From the NCBI RefSeq assembly GCF_024105665.1, contig NZ_JAAAMK010000008.1, positions 62,001-126,000 on the forward strand: a DNA stretch of 64,000 nt, written 5' to 3'. Source of the DNA: Aliihoeflea aestuarii (GTDB lineage: Bacteria > Pseudomonadota > Alphaproteobacteria > Rhizobiales > Rhizobiaceae). Shown piece by piece: positions 16,962 to 25,601 of the stretch. Every line of letters starts with the position of its first letter. The first letter of the stretch is position 1. A program made the translations under genes and the position numbers. The notes under the pieces are model-generated. The model saw nothing but the letters and a program-made list of their open reading frames with translations. It did no database searches and was not told where the DNA came from.

Positions 16962-18065
16962 CTAGGTGGCGTCGTCCGAAAAAACGCTGTCATTATCTGC
17001 CCCGAGTTCAGGGGGCAGATTCGGTGTTGCGGTTTCGAAGCCATCAAATTTCAACGGCTGGACAATAAAAGTCTCGGCCTTGCCGCCGTCATGCGTAATC
17101 TTGCGCAGCAGCTGGCGCGCACGCACATGGGGGTCGTCCAACGTTTCGACCAGGGAATTGACCGGACCCCATGGCACCCCCGCCTTATCCAGAAGGTCGC
17201 CCCATTCGGCGCGCGTCTTGCCAACCAGAATCGCCGCGATTTCTTCGCGCAGCGCGGCCTTGCGGGCGACACGGTCGCGGCCTGTCAACGGCGCAAGATC
17301 CGCCCTGTCGATCACATCGCAGAACGGTTTCCAGAACCAGTCCTCATGCGCGATGGACAAGGTCAAGAGCTTGCCGTCTTTGCAGGTGAACACGCCATAG
17401 CCCGGCTCGGCGATAAATTCGCCCAGCGGTGTTCCATTGGCGGCGGGAACGAGGAATGCGGTCAACATCGAAACCACCGCATCCGACATGGACACGTCCA
17501 CGTAACGCCCCTGCCCTGTGCGCTGGCTCGACACCACCGCCGACAGGATTGCGATCGCCGCGAACAACGCCGCGCCAACATCCGCAAGGGGGATCGGCGG
17601 CACAGGGCCGGGCTGCTTTGCATCGGCCTGATCGGCCAGCAAACCGCCAACCCCTTCATAGCTCAGGTCATGGCCAGCCCTGTCACGATAGGGGCCGTCC
17701 TGCCCGTAACCCGAAATCGATACATAAACCAGCCGCGAGTTGACACTACGCATGTCCTCGAAACCGGCACCCAAGGCCGCAAGCTTGCCAGGGCGGAACC
17801 CTTCGACGATGACATCCGATTCCTTGGCCAGTTCGCGAAACCGTGCCAGCCCCTCGGCCGATTTCAGATCCAACGCAACGCTGCGCTTGCCTCGGTTCAG
17901 TGCCCGGAACAAGGGCGGAAATTGCCGGGCCGGATCACCGATGCCCGGGCGTTCAATCATGATCACCTCGGCTCCCATGTCGGACAACAGCATTGTGGCA
18001 TAGGGACCGGGAAACTGTTCGGCAAGGCTGAGGATTTTCAGGCCGGCCAGGGGTGCAGTGCTCAT
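16962..18065 (-). CDS. CaiB/BaiF family protein, alpha-methylacyl-CoA racemase-like
   Basis: A 367-residue family III CoA-transferase-fold protein. It has GHDLSYEGVGG and PLADVG, the segments that carry the catalytic His and Asp in alpha-methylacyl-CoA racemases such as mycobacterial MCR. True CoA-transferases keep a single catalytic Asp in a different context. The start ATG follows GGAGATTGAT; the longer frame upstream has no signal. Racemisation of 2-methyl branches before dehydrogenation would fit the neighbouring beta-oxidation genes (inference). It is divergent from the enoyl-CoA hydratase gene. Confidence 0.8.
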   Translation of the reverse strand: MSTAPLAGLKILSLAEQFPGPYATMLLSDMGAEVIMIERPGIGDPARQFPPLFRALNRGKRSVALDLKSAEGLARFRELAKESDVIVEGFRPGKLAALGAGFEDMRSVNSRLVYVSISGYGQDGPYRDRAGHDLSYEGVGGLLADQADAKQPGPVPPIPLADVGAALFAAIAILSAVVSSQRTGQGRYVDVSMSDAVVSMLTAFLVPAANGTPLGEFIAEPGYGVFTCKDGKLLTLSIAHEDWFWKPFCDVIDRADLAPLTGRDRVARKAALREEIAAILVGKTRAEWGDLLDKAGVPWGPVNSLVETLDDPHVRARQLLRKITHDGGKAETFIVQPLKFDGFETATPNLPPELGADNDSVFSDDAT

Positions 18066-18178
18066 ATCAATCTCCAGTTCTTTTGTTTTCCACGTGCGGG
18101 TCCGCCCGAGTGCAGCGTAAATCGCCGCAAAAGACAAGGCGAAAAACCAATAATATGTATAATTATCAGGAGCTTAGC
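18066..18178. promoter_or_regulatory. Divergent promoter region between racemase-like and hydratase genes
   Basis: A 113-base intergenic stretch that must hold both promoters. The right part is AT-rich, with a near-palindromic AATAATATGTATAATTAT around 18147-18165. This could serve as a -10 region or operator for the hydratase operon. No copy of the CTAAC-type repeat was seen here. Confidence 0.35.
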
Positions 18179-18967
18179 ATGAGTGAGGCAAAGCAGACGC
18201 TATTCGTTGAGCGGGTCGCAAAAACTGAATGGATTACCTTCCAGCGCACCGAACAGCTCAACGCAATGTCAACGCAGATGCTGCGCGAGATGGCGGCAGC
18301 ACTGGAATCGGCGCTGGCCGACGATGGGGTGCGTACAATTGTCCTGACCGGCTCTGGCCGGGCATTCTGCGCCGGTGCCGATCTGAAAGAAGTTGCTGGC
18401 GCCAAACATGCACCAGGCGAGCCGGATCTTCTGGATCTTGTCGATCACACGTTTGGGCTTATGCGACATGGCCCGAAACCGGTGATCGCCGCAGTGAACG
18501 GGCTGGCGATGGCGGGCGGTTTGGAAATGGTGATGGCCTGCGATCTGGTCTTTGCCGCCGAAAGCGCGCAACTGGGCGACGCACATTCCAACTTTGGCGT
18601 CTTTCCCGGGGCCGGCGGTGCGGCGATCCTGCCGCGTAGGATTGGCCTGAACCGCGCGAAATACCTGCTGTTCTCGGGCGAGAACGTTTCGGCACGGGAC
18701 ATGATGGACTGGGGACTGGTGAACAAGGTCGTCGCGGACGAAGACCTGCGACAAGCGGTGCAGGCCTTTACCGACAGGCTGGCAGAAAAAAGCCCGGCGG
18801 TCTTACGCCGCATGAAGACGGTTTCCAATCGGTCGCTGGACGTGGACGAAACCGCCGCGCTTTCCGAAGAGATGCTGAACCTGCGCGCGCACATGCGATC
18901 CTGGGACATGCACGAGGGTCTGTCGGCGTTCAATGAAAAACGAAAACCGCAGTTTCGCGGATACTAG
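18179..18967 (+). CDS. Enoyl-CoA hydratase/isomerase (crotonase) family protein
   Basis: A 262-residue crotonase. It has the oxyanion-hole segment GRAFCAGADLKEV, the second segment NGLAMAGGLEMVMACD, and a C-terminal HEGLSAFNEKRKPQF. A second crotonase Glu is not obvious: the stretch reads FPGAGGAAILPRRIG, so hydratase versus isomerase activity is undecided. AGGAGCTTAGC precedes the ATG, chosen over an upstream frame that crosses the divergent promoter. It forms an operon with the thiolase and ACAD downstream. Confidence 0.88.
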   Translation: MSEAKQTLFVERVAKTEWITFQRTEQLNAMSTQMLREMAAALESALADDGVRTIVLTGSGRAFCAGADLKEVAGAKHAPGEPDLLDLVDHTFGLMRHGPKPVIAAVNGLAMAGGLEMVMACDLVFAAESAQLGDAHSNFGVFPGAGGAAILPRRIGLNRAKYLLFSGENVSARDMMDWGLVNKVVADEDLRQAVQAFTDRLAEKSPAVLRRMKTVSNRSLDVDETAALSEEMLNLRAHMRSWDMHEGLSAFNEKRKPQFRGY

Positions 18968-18983
18968 GTCAGGAGGACAAACG

Positions 18984-20222
18984 ATGCAGGACATTTACAT
19001 CGTTGGCATCGGGATGACGCCGTTCGGAAAGTTCCGGGACAAAACCATCAAGGACATGACCGGCGAGGCCGTCGCCGCCGCGCTTTCCGATGCCCGAGTG
19101 ACGGCAGATCGTATCGACGGCGCATTCTTCTCGAACGCGGTGCAGGGCCACATGGAGGGCCAGCACATGATCCGCGGCGAAATCGCGCTGCGTGAAATGG
19201 GCATTCAGGGCATTCCGGTGGTGAATGTCGAAAACGCCTGCGCCAGCGCCTCGACCGGGTTCAAACTGGCAGTCGATTTCCTCAAGGCCGGCAATGGCGA
19301 CTGCTGTCTCGCCGTGGGCGCCGAAAAGATGTATTCTGACGACCGTGCGTTGATGTTTTCGGCCTTCGACAGCGGCTGGGACGTCAGCAACAGCGAAGAG
19401 GTCGCGCAACGGCTGGCCGATCTGGGTGCAGGGGTCGAGGAACCCGAAGGATCGAAATCGCCCAAGCCCTACAGCGTGTTCATGGATGTCTACGCAGGCT
19501 TCGCCCGGCTGCACATGAAGACCTTTGGCACAACTCAGGAACAGTTCGCCGCCGTCGCCGCCAAGAACCATGCGCATTCCGTGCATAATCCACTGGCGCA
19601 ATACCGAGAAGCCATGAGCGTCGATCGGGTATTGGCCGCGCCGCCGATCACCTATCCGCTGACCCTGCCGATGTGCGCCCCGATCTCGGACGGGGCCGCT
19701 GCGGCCGTTTTATGCACCGGCGAGGGGATAAAACGTCTGGGCCTAGATCCCGCGCGCGCGATCAAGGTCAAGGCCGCGATCCTGCGCTCGGGCACCGATC
19801 GTCCGCCGGAAGATTACAAGAACCACCTGACCCGGCTTGCCGCGCTTGAGGCCTATGAACAGGCCGGGATCGGCCCCGAGGATATATCGGTGGCCGAAGT
19901 GCATGACGCCACGGCCGTGGGCGAAGTGATCCAGATCGAGAACCTCGGATTTGTCGAATTCGGCGAGGGCGGTCCCGCCAGTCTGCGCGGCGAGACAAAG
20001 ATCGGTGGACGCATTCCGGTGAACCCCTCGGGCGGGTTGGAATCCAAGGGCCACCCGGTCGGTGCCACAGGGATAGGGCAGGTTTTCGAACTGGTCACGC
20101 AACTACGCGGCGAAGCTGGCGCGCGTCAGGTCGAAGGGGCAAAGAACGCCATCGCCGAAAACGGCGGGGGGTTGCACGGGGTAGAAGAAGCGGCCGCCTG
20201 CGTCACCATTCTGGGCCGTTGA
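18984..20222 (+). CDS. SCP-x type thiolase-like protein
   Basis: A 412-residue thiolase-fold protein of the sterol-carrier-protein-x/lipid-transfer type. The nucleophilic Cys lies in NACASAS, and the His motif is GGLESKGHPVGATG. The C-terminal loop reads ENGGGLHGVEEAAACVTIL, without the usual CGGG pattern of degradative thiolases. AGGAGGACAAACG is an excellent ribosome binding site. It probably cleaves a branched or bulky 3-ketoacyl-CoA, as SCPx thiolases do (inference). Confidence 0.85.
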   Translation: MQDIYIVGIGMTPFGKFRDKTIKDMTGEAVAAALSDARVTADRIDGAFFSNAVQGHMEGQHMIRGEIALREMGIQGIPVVNVENACASASTGFKLAVDFLKAGNGDCCLAVGAEKMYSDDRALMFSAFDSGWDVSNSEEVAQRLADLGAGVEEPEGSKSPKPYSVFMDVYAGFARLHMKTFGTTQEQFAAVAAKNHAHSVHNPLAQYREAMSVDRVLAAPPITYPLTLPMCAPISDGAAAAVLCTGEGIKRLGLDPARAIKVKAAILRSGTDRPPEDYKNHLTRLAALEAYEQAGIGPEDISVAEVHDATAVGEVIQIENLGFVEFGEGGPASLRGETKIGGRIPVNPSGGLESKGHPVGATGIGQVFELVTQLRGEAGARQVEGAKNAIAENGGGLHGVEEAAACVTILGR

Positions 20223-20238
20223 AACAAGGAGACGAACC

Positions 20239-21405
20239 ATGGAAAACGTGATCGCCGCCGCTCAGGCAATCTATACAGATGAGCAACGCATGTTGCTGGA
20301 AAACTTCCGCAAGATGGCCGAGGCAGAGTTCGCGCCGCTGGCCGAGAAATACGAGAACCTCGGCCACCCCCCCGATGCGAAAACCCTGAAGTCCCTGTTC
20401 GCCAAGGTCGAGGAATTCGGGCTGATCAGCGGCCTGATCCCCGAAGAGGACGGCGGTGCCGGAATCGACCGCATGACCTATGGCATCCTATACGAGGAAC
20501 TGGCCCGGATATGGGCCGATCTGGCAATCGCGGTGCTGATTCAGGGTCATGCCGTGTTCGCGGTCAACCTCTTGGGAAATGTGGCGCAGAAAGAGGCCTA
20601 TCTGAAGCCGCTCCTGCGCAGCGAACGGATCTGTGCCACCTGTATTTCCGAACCAGAGGTCGGTTCGAACGTACGCGAGGTCAAGACACGTGCGGACCGC
20701 GAGGGCGATAAGATTTTCGTCACTGGCCAGAAGCTCTGGATTTCCAATGGGGCCCAGTCGGATTTCGCCATCGTTGTCTGCAATCTGGACGACGGTATTT
20801 CCATGGTCATCGTCGACCGCGATACCGGCAACTACGAGAGCCGCGAATTGCGCAAGCTGGGGCTTGTCGGTGCATCGACCTGCGAATTGTTTTTCGACCG
20901 TGCCGAAACCAGCGCTGACCATGTTCTGGGTAATGCAGGCGGCGGCCTGTTCCAGACATTGAAACTGTTTGAGAGCGCTCGCGTGTTTGTCGGCCTGACG
21001 AGCATTGGCATAGCGCAGGCGGCGTTGGAATGTGCCGTCAAATATGCGCAGGATCGCCAACAACATGGTAAGCCGATCGGCGGGCACCAGTTGATTCAAG
21101 GCTACCTGGCCGACATGGCCACGCACCTGGATGCCGCGCGCCTGTTGTGCCAGCGCGGGCTGCAACTTCTGGACCTGGGCGTGCGCTGTGACACCCAGAC
21201 CTCGATGGCGAAATGGTATGCAACCGAAATGGCCGTCGAAATCGCCGGCAAAGCGGTGCAGATCCACGGCGGCAACGGCATCACCAAAGAGTTCCCCGTT
21301 GAACGGCACTTCCGCAATGCAAAGGTCATGCCGATTCCCGATGGCACCACCGAAATCCAAAAACTGGTCATCGGGCGCAACCTGACCGGGCTTAACGCGT
21401 TCTGA
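20239..21405 (+). CDS. Acyl-CoA dehydrogenase
   Basis: A 388-residue acyl-CoA dehydrogenase with the middle-domain motif TCISEPEVGSN and the C-terminal segment GGNGITKEFPVERHFRNAK. At the MCAD Glu376 position the sequence is IPDGTTEIQ, an Asp in place of Glu. It ends the crotonase-thiolase-ACAD operon and converges with the minus-strand ACAD at 21490. The 84-base gap between them contains a GC-rich imperfect inverted repeat but no clear terminator. Confidence 0.88.
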   Translation: MENVIAAAQAIYTDEQRMLLENFRKMAEAEFAPLAEKYENLGHPPDAKTLKSLFAKVEEFGLISGLIPEEDGGAGIDRMTYGILYEELARIWADLAIAVLIQGHAVFAVNLLGNVAQKEAYLKPLLRSERICATCISEPEVGSNVREVKTRADREGDKIFVTGQKLWISNGAQSDFAIVVCNLDDGISMVIVDRDTGNYESRELRKLGLVGASTCELFFDRAETSADHVLGNAGGGLFQTLKLFESARVFVGLTSIGIAQAALECAVKYAQDRQQHGKPIGGHQLIQGYLADMATHLDAARLLCQRGLQLLDLGVRCDTQTSMAKWYATEMAVEIAGKAVQIHGGNGITKEFPVERHFRNAKVMPIPDGTTEIQKLVIGRNLTGLNAF

Positions 21406-21489
21406 AAAGGGCCTTGGCCGCCCCACCGTCGGCGCTCGTCAGCGTCGAGGGTGGGCACGACCCGGAGTGATCGCGATACGGGCGAAGAG

Positions 21490-22653
21490 TCAGTAGGACT
21501 TGGGCATCCCCAATGCCTTCTCGGCCACGTAGGAGAGGATCAACTCCTCGCTGACCGGCGCGATGAAGTTCAGTACGCTTTCGCGAAAGTAACGCTCGAC
21601 GTGGTATTCCTGCGCGAAGCCAAAGCCGCCGTGGGTGCGCACCGCGCGGAATGCCGCTTCGTAGGCCGCCGAGCCGGCGAGGTTGCGCGCGGTATTGGCC
21701 TCCAGCCCGCAGGGCTTGCCCTGATCGTAAAGCGTGGCGGCTTTGTAGGTCATCAGTTCCGCCGCCTGAAGGCGCATCCACACCGAGGCCAGCGGATGCT
21801 GGATCGCCTGGTTCTGGCCGATTGGACGGTCGAAGACGACGCGTTCGCGCGCATAGGCGGCCGCCTTTTCCAGTACGTACATCCCAAACCCGACCGCAGC
21901 CGCGGCGACAATGATCCGCTCGGCATTCAGCCCGTGGAGCAGGACCTTGAAACCCTCACCTTCCGCGCCGATGCGGTCCTCTTCGGGCACCTCCAGCCCA
22001 TCAATGAAGATAGCGTTGGAGTCGACCGCCTTGCGGCCCATCTTGGCAATTTCATGCACGTCGATCTTGCTGCGGTCGAAATCGGTGTAGAACACTGACA
22101 TGCCGTCGGTCGGTCGCTCGCAGTCCTCGATGGGCGTGGTCCGGGTCACCAGCAGGATGTGATCTGCGCGCTGTGCGGTCGAGGTCCAGACCTTGCGCCC
22201 GTTGACCACATACCCACCGTCTTCGCGTCGGCGCGCAAAGGTCGAGATATGCGTGGTATCAAGGCCGGCGTCCGGTTCGGTTACGCCGAAGCAGGAGCGG
22301 TGCTCTCCGCGGATCAGAGGCGGCAGCATTCGAGCCTTCTGTTCGTCGGTGCCGAAGCCGACCACCGGTTGCAGCCCAAAGATATTGATATGCACCGCGG
22401 AACTGGCCGCCGCGCCGTAACGCCCGATCTCCTGCATGACCAGCGATGCCTCTGTGATACCCAGGCCCGATCCGCCATACTGCTCTTCCATCGTGACGCC
22501 ATAGAAACCGCCCTTTGCGATCTCGGCCGCAAAATCTTCGGGGAAGGTCCCGGTTCGTTCGCGTTCCAGCCAGTAGGCATCGTCGAAACGCGAGCAGATC
22601 CTGGCCACCGCGTCGCGGATGGCCCGTTGCTCTTCGGTGAGATCGAAATCCAT
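21490..22653 (-). CDS. Acyl-CoA dehydrogenase
   Basis: A 387-residue acyl-CoA dehydrogenase starting MDFDLTEEQRAIRDAV. The ATG follows GAAGGAGTGATCGC. The middle domain has GVTEPDAGLDTTH. There is no Glu at the MCAD Glu376 position (IAPVSEELIL), but GLNAERIIVA offers an acid at the isovaleryl-CoA dehydrogenase site. It lies four bases after the GntR gene, so the two are co-transcribed with the CaiB gene. By eye it resembles the operon A/B ACADs in its ending (ALGMPKSY). Confidence 0.9.
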   Translation of the reverse strand: MDFDLTEEQRAIRDAVARICSRFDDAYWLERERTGTFPEDFAAEIAKGGFYGVTMEEQYGGSGLGITEASLVMQEIGRYGAAASSAVHINIFGLQPVVGFGTDEQKARMLPPLIRGEHRSCFGVTEPDAGLDTTHISTFARRREDGGYVVNGRKVWTSTAQRADHILLVTRTTPIEDCERPTDGMSVFYTDFDRSKIDVHEIAKMGRKAVDSNAIFIDGLEVPEEDRIGAEGEGFKVLLHGLNAERIIVAAAAVGFGMYVLEKAAAYARERVVFDRPIGQNQAIQHPLASVWMRLQAAELMTYKAATLYDQGKPCGLEANTARNLAGSAAYEAAFRAVRTHGGFGFAQEYHVERYFRESVLNFIAPVSEELILSYVAEKALGMPKSY

Positions 22654-22657
22654 GCGA

Positions 22658-23533
22658 TCACTCCTTCTTCTGACGTGGGTGTGGTTCGCCCGAATGCTCG
22701 GGCGGGGCGGGTTCCGCCATATGCGGGCGCCAGGAGCCGGGATCTCCTGTGGCGAGATTGCCGAACTGGCGCTCGGCGGAAAAGACGTCGCTGCGGATCT
22801 GCACGAGGTGAGCCATGACCGGGCGGCCTTCGGGATCGAACAAGCGCGAGACCACATGGGCCACCGGCTCGCTGAGGGTGATGCCCAACAGGTGCGCGGT
22901 GGCGATGTCGGCCCGAACGATGGTGATGATCTGGTCGCCCGACAGATCCGTCATGCCGGTGTGGTCGCGCAGCAGTTGCGAATATAGCTGCGTTTCGTCA
23001 GCGCCCTCGGGCAGCATCTCGAAATAGCGTTGCGGCAGCCACAGATCGACCAGCGAATACGGCTGCTGCCCGGCGTGATGGCGCTTGCGCACATGAACCA
23101 GCGGCGTTTCCATCCCCGTCAGGTCGCGGCCAAGATCGGGAAGCTCCTTACAGGGCGCACGCGACAATATATCTATACGCACCTGTGCCCCGAGCGTCAG
23201 CGGATCGTAGGCGGGCGCACGTGGCTCGCTCTCCTCGGCCGCCGCAGTCACGAAGGTGCCCAGTCCGCGCGTGCTGTCGATCATGCCCTCATTGCGCAGA
23301 ACCCCAAGAGCCTGGCGGACGGTTTCGCGCGCCAGGCCGTATTCGTCGCGCAGGGCCGGAAGGGTTGGCAACTGGCTGTGTATGGGCCAATCGCCGCAGC
23401 GAATCTTTTCGCGAAATAGGCTTGCGAGCTTGAGATACAAGGGGATGCCGTCACGCTGCCGAAGCAGTTCCCTGGCCGAGCCTTCCTCCGGGCGGGGACA
23501 GTGGCCGACGCCGGTGGTCCGGGTGCCGCTCAA
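22658..23533 (-). CDS. GntR family transcriptional regulator, HutC/UTRA type
   Basis: A 291-residue regulator. A winged helix-turn-helix (LPTLPALRDEYGLARETVRQAL) sits near residues 55-80, followed by a UTRA-like ligand domain (QLYSQLLRDHTGM, VAHVVSRLFDPEGRPV). The frame begins with TTG overlapping the CaiB stop (TTGA); about 25 unstructured residues precede the DNA-binding domain, so a later start is possible. It probably controls this operon and the divergent TRAP transporter, responding to a CoA ester or acid (inference). Confidence 0.85.
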   Translation of the reverse strand: MSGTRTTGVGHCPRPEEGSARELLRQRDGIPLYLKLASLFREKIRCGDWPIHSQLPTLPALRDEYGLARETVRQALGVLRNEGMIDSTRGLGTFVTAAAEESEPRAPAYDPLTLGAQVRIDILSRAPCKELPDLGRDLTGMETPLVHVRKRHHAGQQPYSLVDLWLPQRYFEMLPEGADETQLYSQLLRDHTGMTDLSGDQIITIVRADIATAHLLGITLSEPVAHVVSRLFDPEGRPVMAHLVQIRSDVFSAERQFGNLATGDPGSWRPHMAEPAPPEHSGEPHPRQKKE

Positions 23534-24789
23534 GGCTGGTCGCCGGACCGAGGCACCGCTCCTGTCAGACCGTCGTTTACCGACGAGTCCTGCTCGGGTT
23601 GCACAACGACACCGGCCTTTATCAGTTGAGCAACCCTTTCCGGTGAGAAGCCGAACTCTTCCAGGATCGCCGTGCCCTGTGCGCCAAGGGCAGGTGCCGG
23701 AAGATCGGGGCCCATCTCGACGCCGCGCATCGTATAAGGGCTTCGGACCCGGCGCATCGGCCCCTGCTGGGGATGGTCATAATCTTCTATCAGGCCAACG
23801 GCGCGGACATGCGGATCGTCGGGCAGGTCCTCCATCGCCATCACTGGGGCATTGGGAATATCGAGGGCATCGAACAGCGCCTGCCACTCTGCGGTGGTCC
23901 GCTGCGGCAGGATATGCGTTACAACAAGTTCATAGAGTTCGGGAAAATGCCGCTGTGCGGTCGCCGCGTCGGTCATCATGGGGCCGTCGGCCACGTCGTC
24001 GCGACCCACAGCACGCAGAAACCGCTGCCATTGATCGAATTTGTAGATCCCGTGCGCGATGAAACCGTCGCTGGTTTGCGCTGGTTTGCGGAATGGACTC
24101 ATGACCCGCGCATAGCCGAACCCGCCTTCCGGAGGCCGGAAGGCCGCCCCGTTGAAATGCTGGCTCAACATCACCGATATCATCGTTTCGAACATCGGCG
24201 TTTCGATGTAGCACCCTTCGCCGGTGGTGCGCTGCCGGAACAGGCCGGCCAGCATCGCCTGACCCAGCGCCAGCCCGGTGATCTTGTCGGCGGCCACCAT
24301 CGGCACAAAGGCGGGGGCACCTGCGTTGCGCCCGTTGGCCTCGGCCAGACCCGACCGGGCCTGAATCAGGTCATCGAAGGCGGGCAAGTCGGCATAGGGC
24401 CCGTCCTGCCCGAACCCGATCGCGGCGCAGTAGACGATGCGCGGATTGACCTCCCGCACGGCGTCATATCCAAGACCCAGCCGCTCGATCGCAGGCACTC
24501 GCATATTGTGAACCACGATGTCCGCCTGACTCAGCATCTCCAGCAGCGCCGCACGCCCTTCGGGGGATTTGAGATCAAGCGCAATGCTGCGTTTGTTCCG
24601 GTTCACCGCCATCCACTGAGCGGTCATACCCGGCACGCGCGAGGCGCCGAGGCGCCGATAATAGTCGCCTTCCGGCGCTTCGACCTTGATCACATCAGCG
24701 CCGAAATCGCCCAGGAACTGGGTGGCGTAGGGGGCCAGGAGAATATGGCCCAGCTCTACCACGCGCACCCCGTCGAGCATTTGAAACAT
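23530..24789 (-). CDS. CaiB/BaiF family CoA-transferase
   Basis: A 419-residue family III CoA-transferase. It begins MLDGVRVVELGHILLAPYATQFLGDFGADVIKVE from the second Met region; I take the ATG at 24789. The acyl-accepting Asp is expected in FDDLIQARSG, where formyl-CoA transferase and CaiB have theirs. The ribosome binding site is part of a run of nine G (24794-24802 on this strand). It may activate the acid imported by the divergent TRAP system using a CoA donor (inference). Confidence 0.88.
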   Translation of the reverse strand: MFQMLDGVRVVELGHILLAPYATQFLGDFGADVIKVEAPEGDYYRRLGASRVPGMTAQWMAVNRNKRSIALDLKSPEGRAALLEMLSQADIVVHNMRVPAIERLGLGYDAVREVNPRIVYCAAIGFGQDGPYADLPAFDDLIQARSGLAEANGRNAGAPAFVPMVAADKITGLALGQAMLAGLFRQRTTGEGCYIETPMFETMISVMLSQHFNGAAFRPPEGGFGYARVMSPFRKPAQTSDGFIAHGIYKFDQWQRFLRAVGRDDVADGPMMTDAATAQRHFPELYELVVTHILPQRTTAEWQALFDALDIPNAPVMAMEDLPDDPHVRAVGLIEDYDHPQQGPMRRVRSPYTMRGVEMGPDLPAPALGAQGTAILEEFGFSPERVAQLIKAGVVVQPEQDSSVNDGLTGAVPRSGDQP

Positions 24790-24880
24790 GATTCCCCCCC
24801 CCGGCACCGGATCGGCTGCACCGACCGCACGCTACAAAAGACTAAAAGACTGTATTGCTAGTTTTTTTGCACGGGGAGCG

Positions 24881-24908
24881 TTGACATGCAAGGGGGCCTT
24901 GCTAAGTT
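24881..24908 (+). promoter_or_regulatory. Putative sigma70 promoter for the TRAP operon
   Basis: TTGACA at 24881-24886 and TAAGTT at 24903-24908 with a 16-base spacer lie in the 209-base region between caiB (-) and dctQ (+). The left part (24835-24870) is AT-rich with a repeated AAAAGACT and probably holds the caiB promoter and the GntR operator. Inference from sequence only. Confidence 0.45.
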
Positions 24909-25007
24909 TGGCGCCACAATGAGGCTAAGGCGGCTCGTTTCCGGCGTGGAAATCGCCGATGGAAATGGCCCGAAATAGCGCCAAAAAAAAGGGGGGGGGT
25001 GGCCGCA

Positions 25008-25601
25008 ATGGAACCGCCGAAGAAAAGGGGGGGCGCGCGCGGCCTGTTGGCCGTTTCGCGGGGGCTGGCCGTGCTAGAGACCGGGTTTGCGGCGCTGGCC
25101 TGTGTCGCACTGGCGGTGATCATGCTGATCGTGGTCGTGGATGTTGCGATGCGCTACGCGCTTTCGATGCCACTGGGCTGGTCCTACGACCTGATCGGTC
25201 TCTACCTTGTGGTCACGGTATTCTTCCTGATGCTGCCCGACACACTCCATCATCACGGGCACGTGGCAATCGATCTGTTCCAAAACATACTTCCGCGACG
25301 GGTTCGCCATCTGGGGCAGGCGGTGGGCTATGCTGCAGGGGCAGTTGTCATGGCGCTGATCGCGTTCGAGGCCTGGGGCCGCTTCCAGAGCGCCTATGCC
25401 GGGCAGGACCGGATCGCCGCGCTGGTCCCATGGCTGACCTGGCCGGCCTATCTGGTCGTCCTGATTGGCACCGCGCTGCTGACGCTGCGCCTGATCTACC
25501 GGGTGGTCGGGCACGCGTTTTCCATCTTCTCGCGCCACGATCTGGTTGAAATGCCGCCCCCGCCCGAGACCACCGCGCTCCAAGGGGAGGACGTCCTGTG
25601 A
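25008..25601 (+). CDS. dctQ: TRAP transporter small permease, DctQ-type
   Basis: A protein of about 197 residues with four hydrophobic segments, the size and layout of DctQ/TRAP small subunits (PF04290). A GTG at 24999 would add three residues. A run of A8G9 (24983-24999) forms the ribosome binding region, and a G7 tract (25027-25033) falls within the first ten codons. The TGA overlaps the next GTG start (GTGA), coupling it to the large permease. Confidence 0.88.
   Translation: MEPPKKRGGARGLLAVSRGLAVLETGFAALACVALAVIMLIVVVDVAMRYALSMPLGWSYDLIGLYLVVTVFFLMLPDTLHHHGHVAIDLFQNILPRRVRHLGQAVGYAAGAVVMALIAFEAWGRFQSAYAGQDRIAALVPWLTWPAYLVVLIGTALLTLRLIYRVVGHAFSIFSRHDLVEMPPPPETTALQGEDVL

Noticed and set aside
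16911-18182. Plus-strand frame of 423 codons opposite the racemase-like CaiB gene
   Set aside because: Antisense to a gene with clear catalytic motifs; no ribosome binding site or domain.
21406-21489. Terminator in the gap between two converging ACAD genes
   Set aside because: A GC-rich imperfect repeat exists but the pairing is broken and there is no T-run in either direction.
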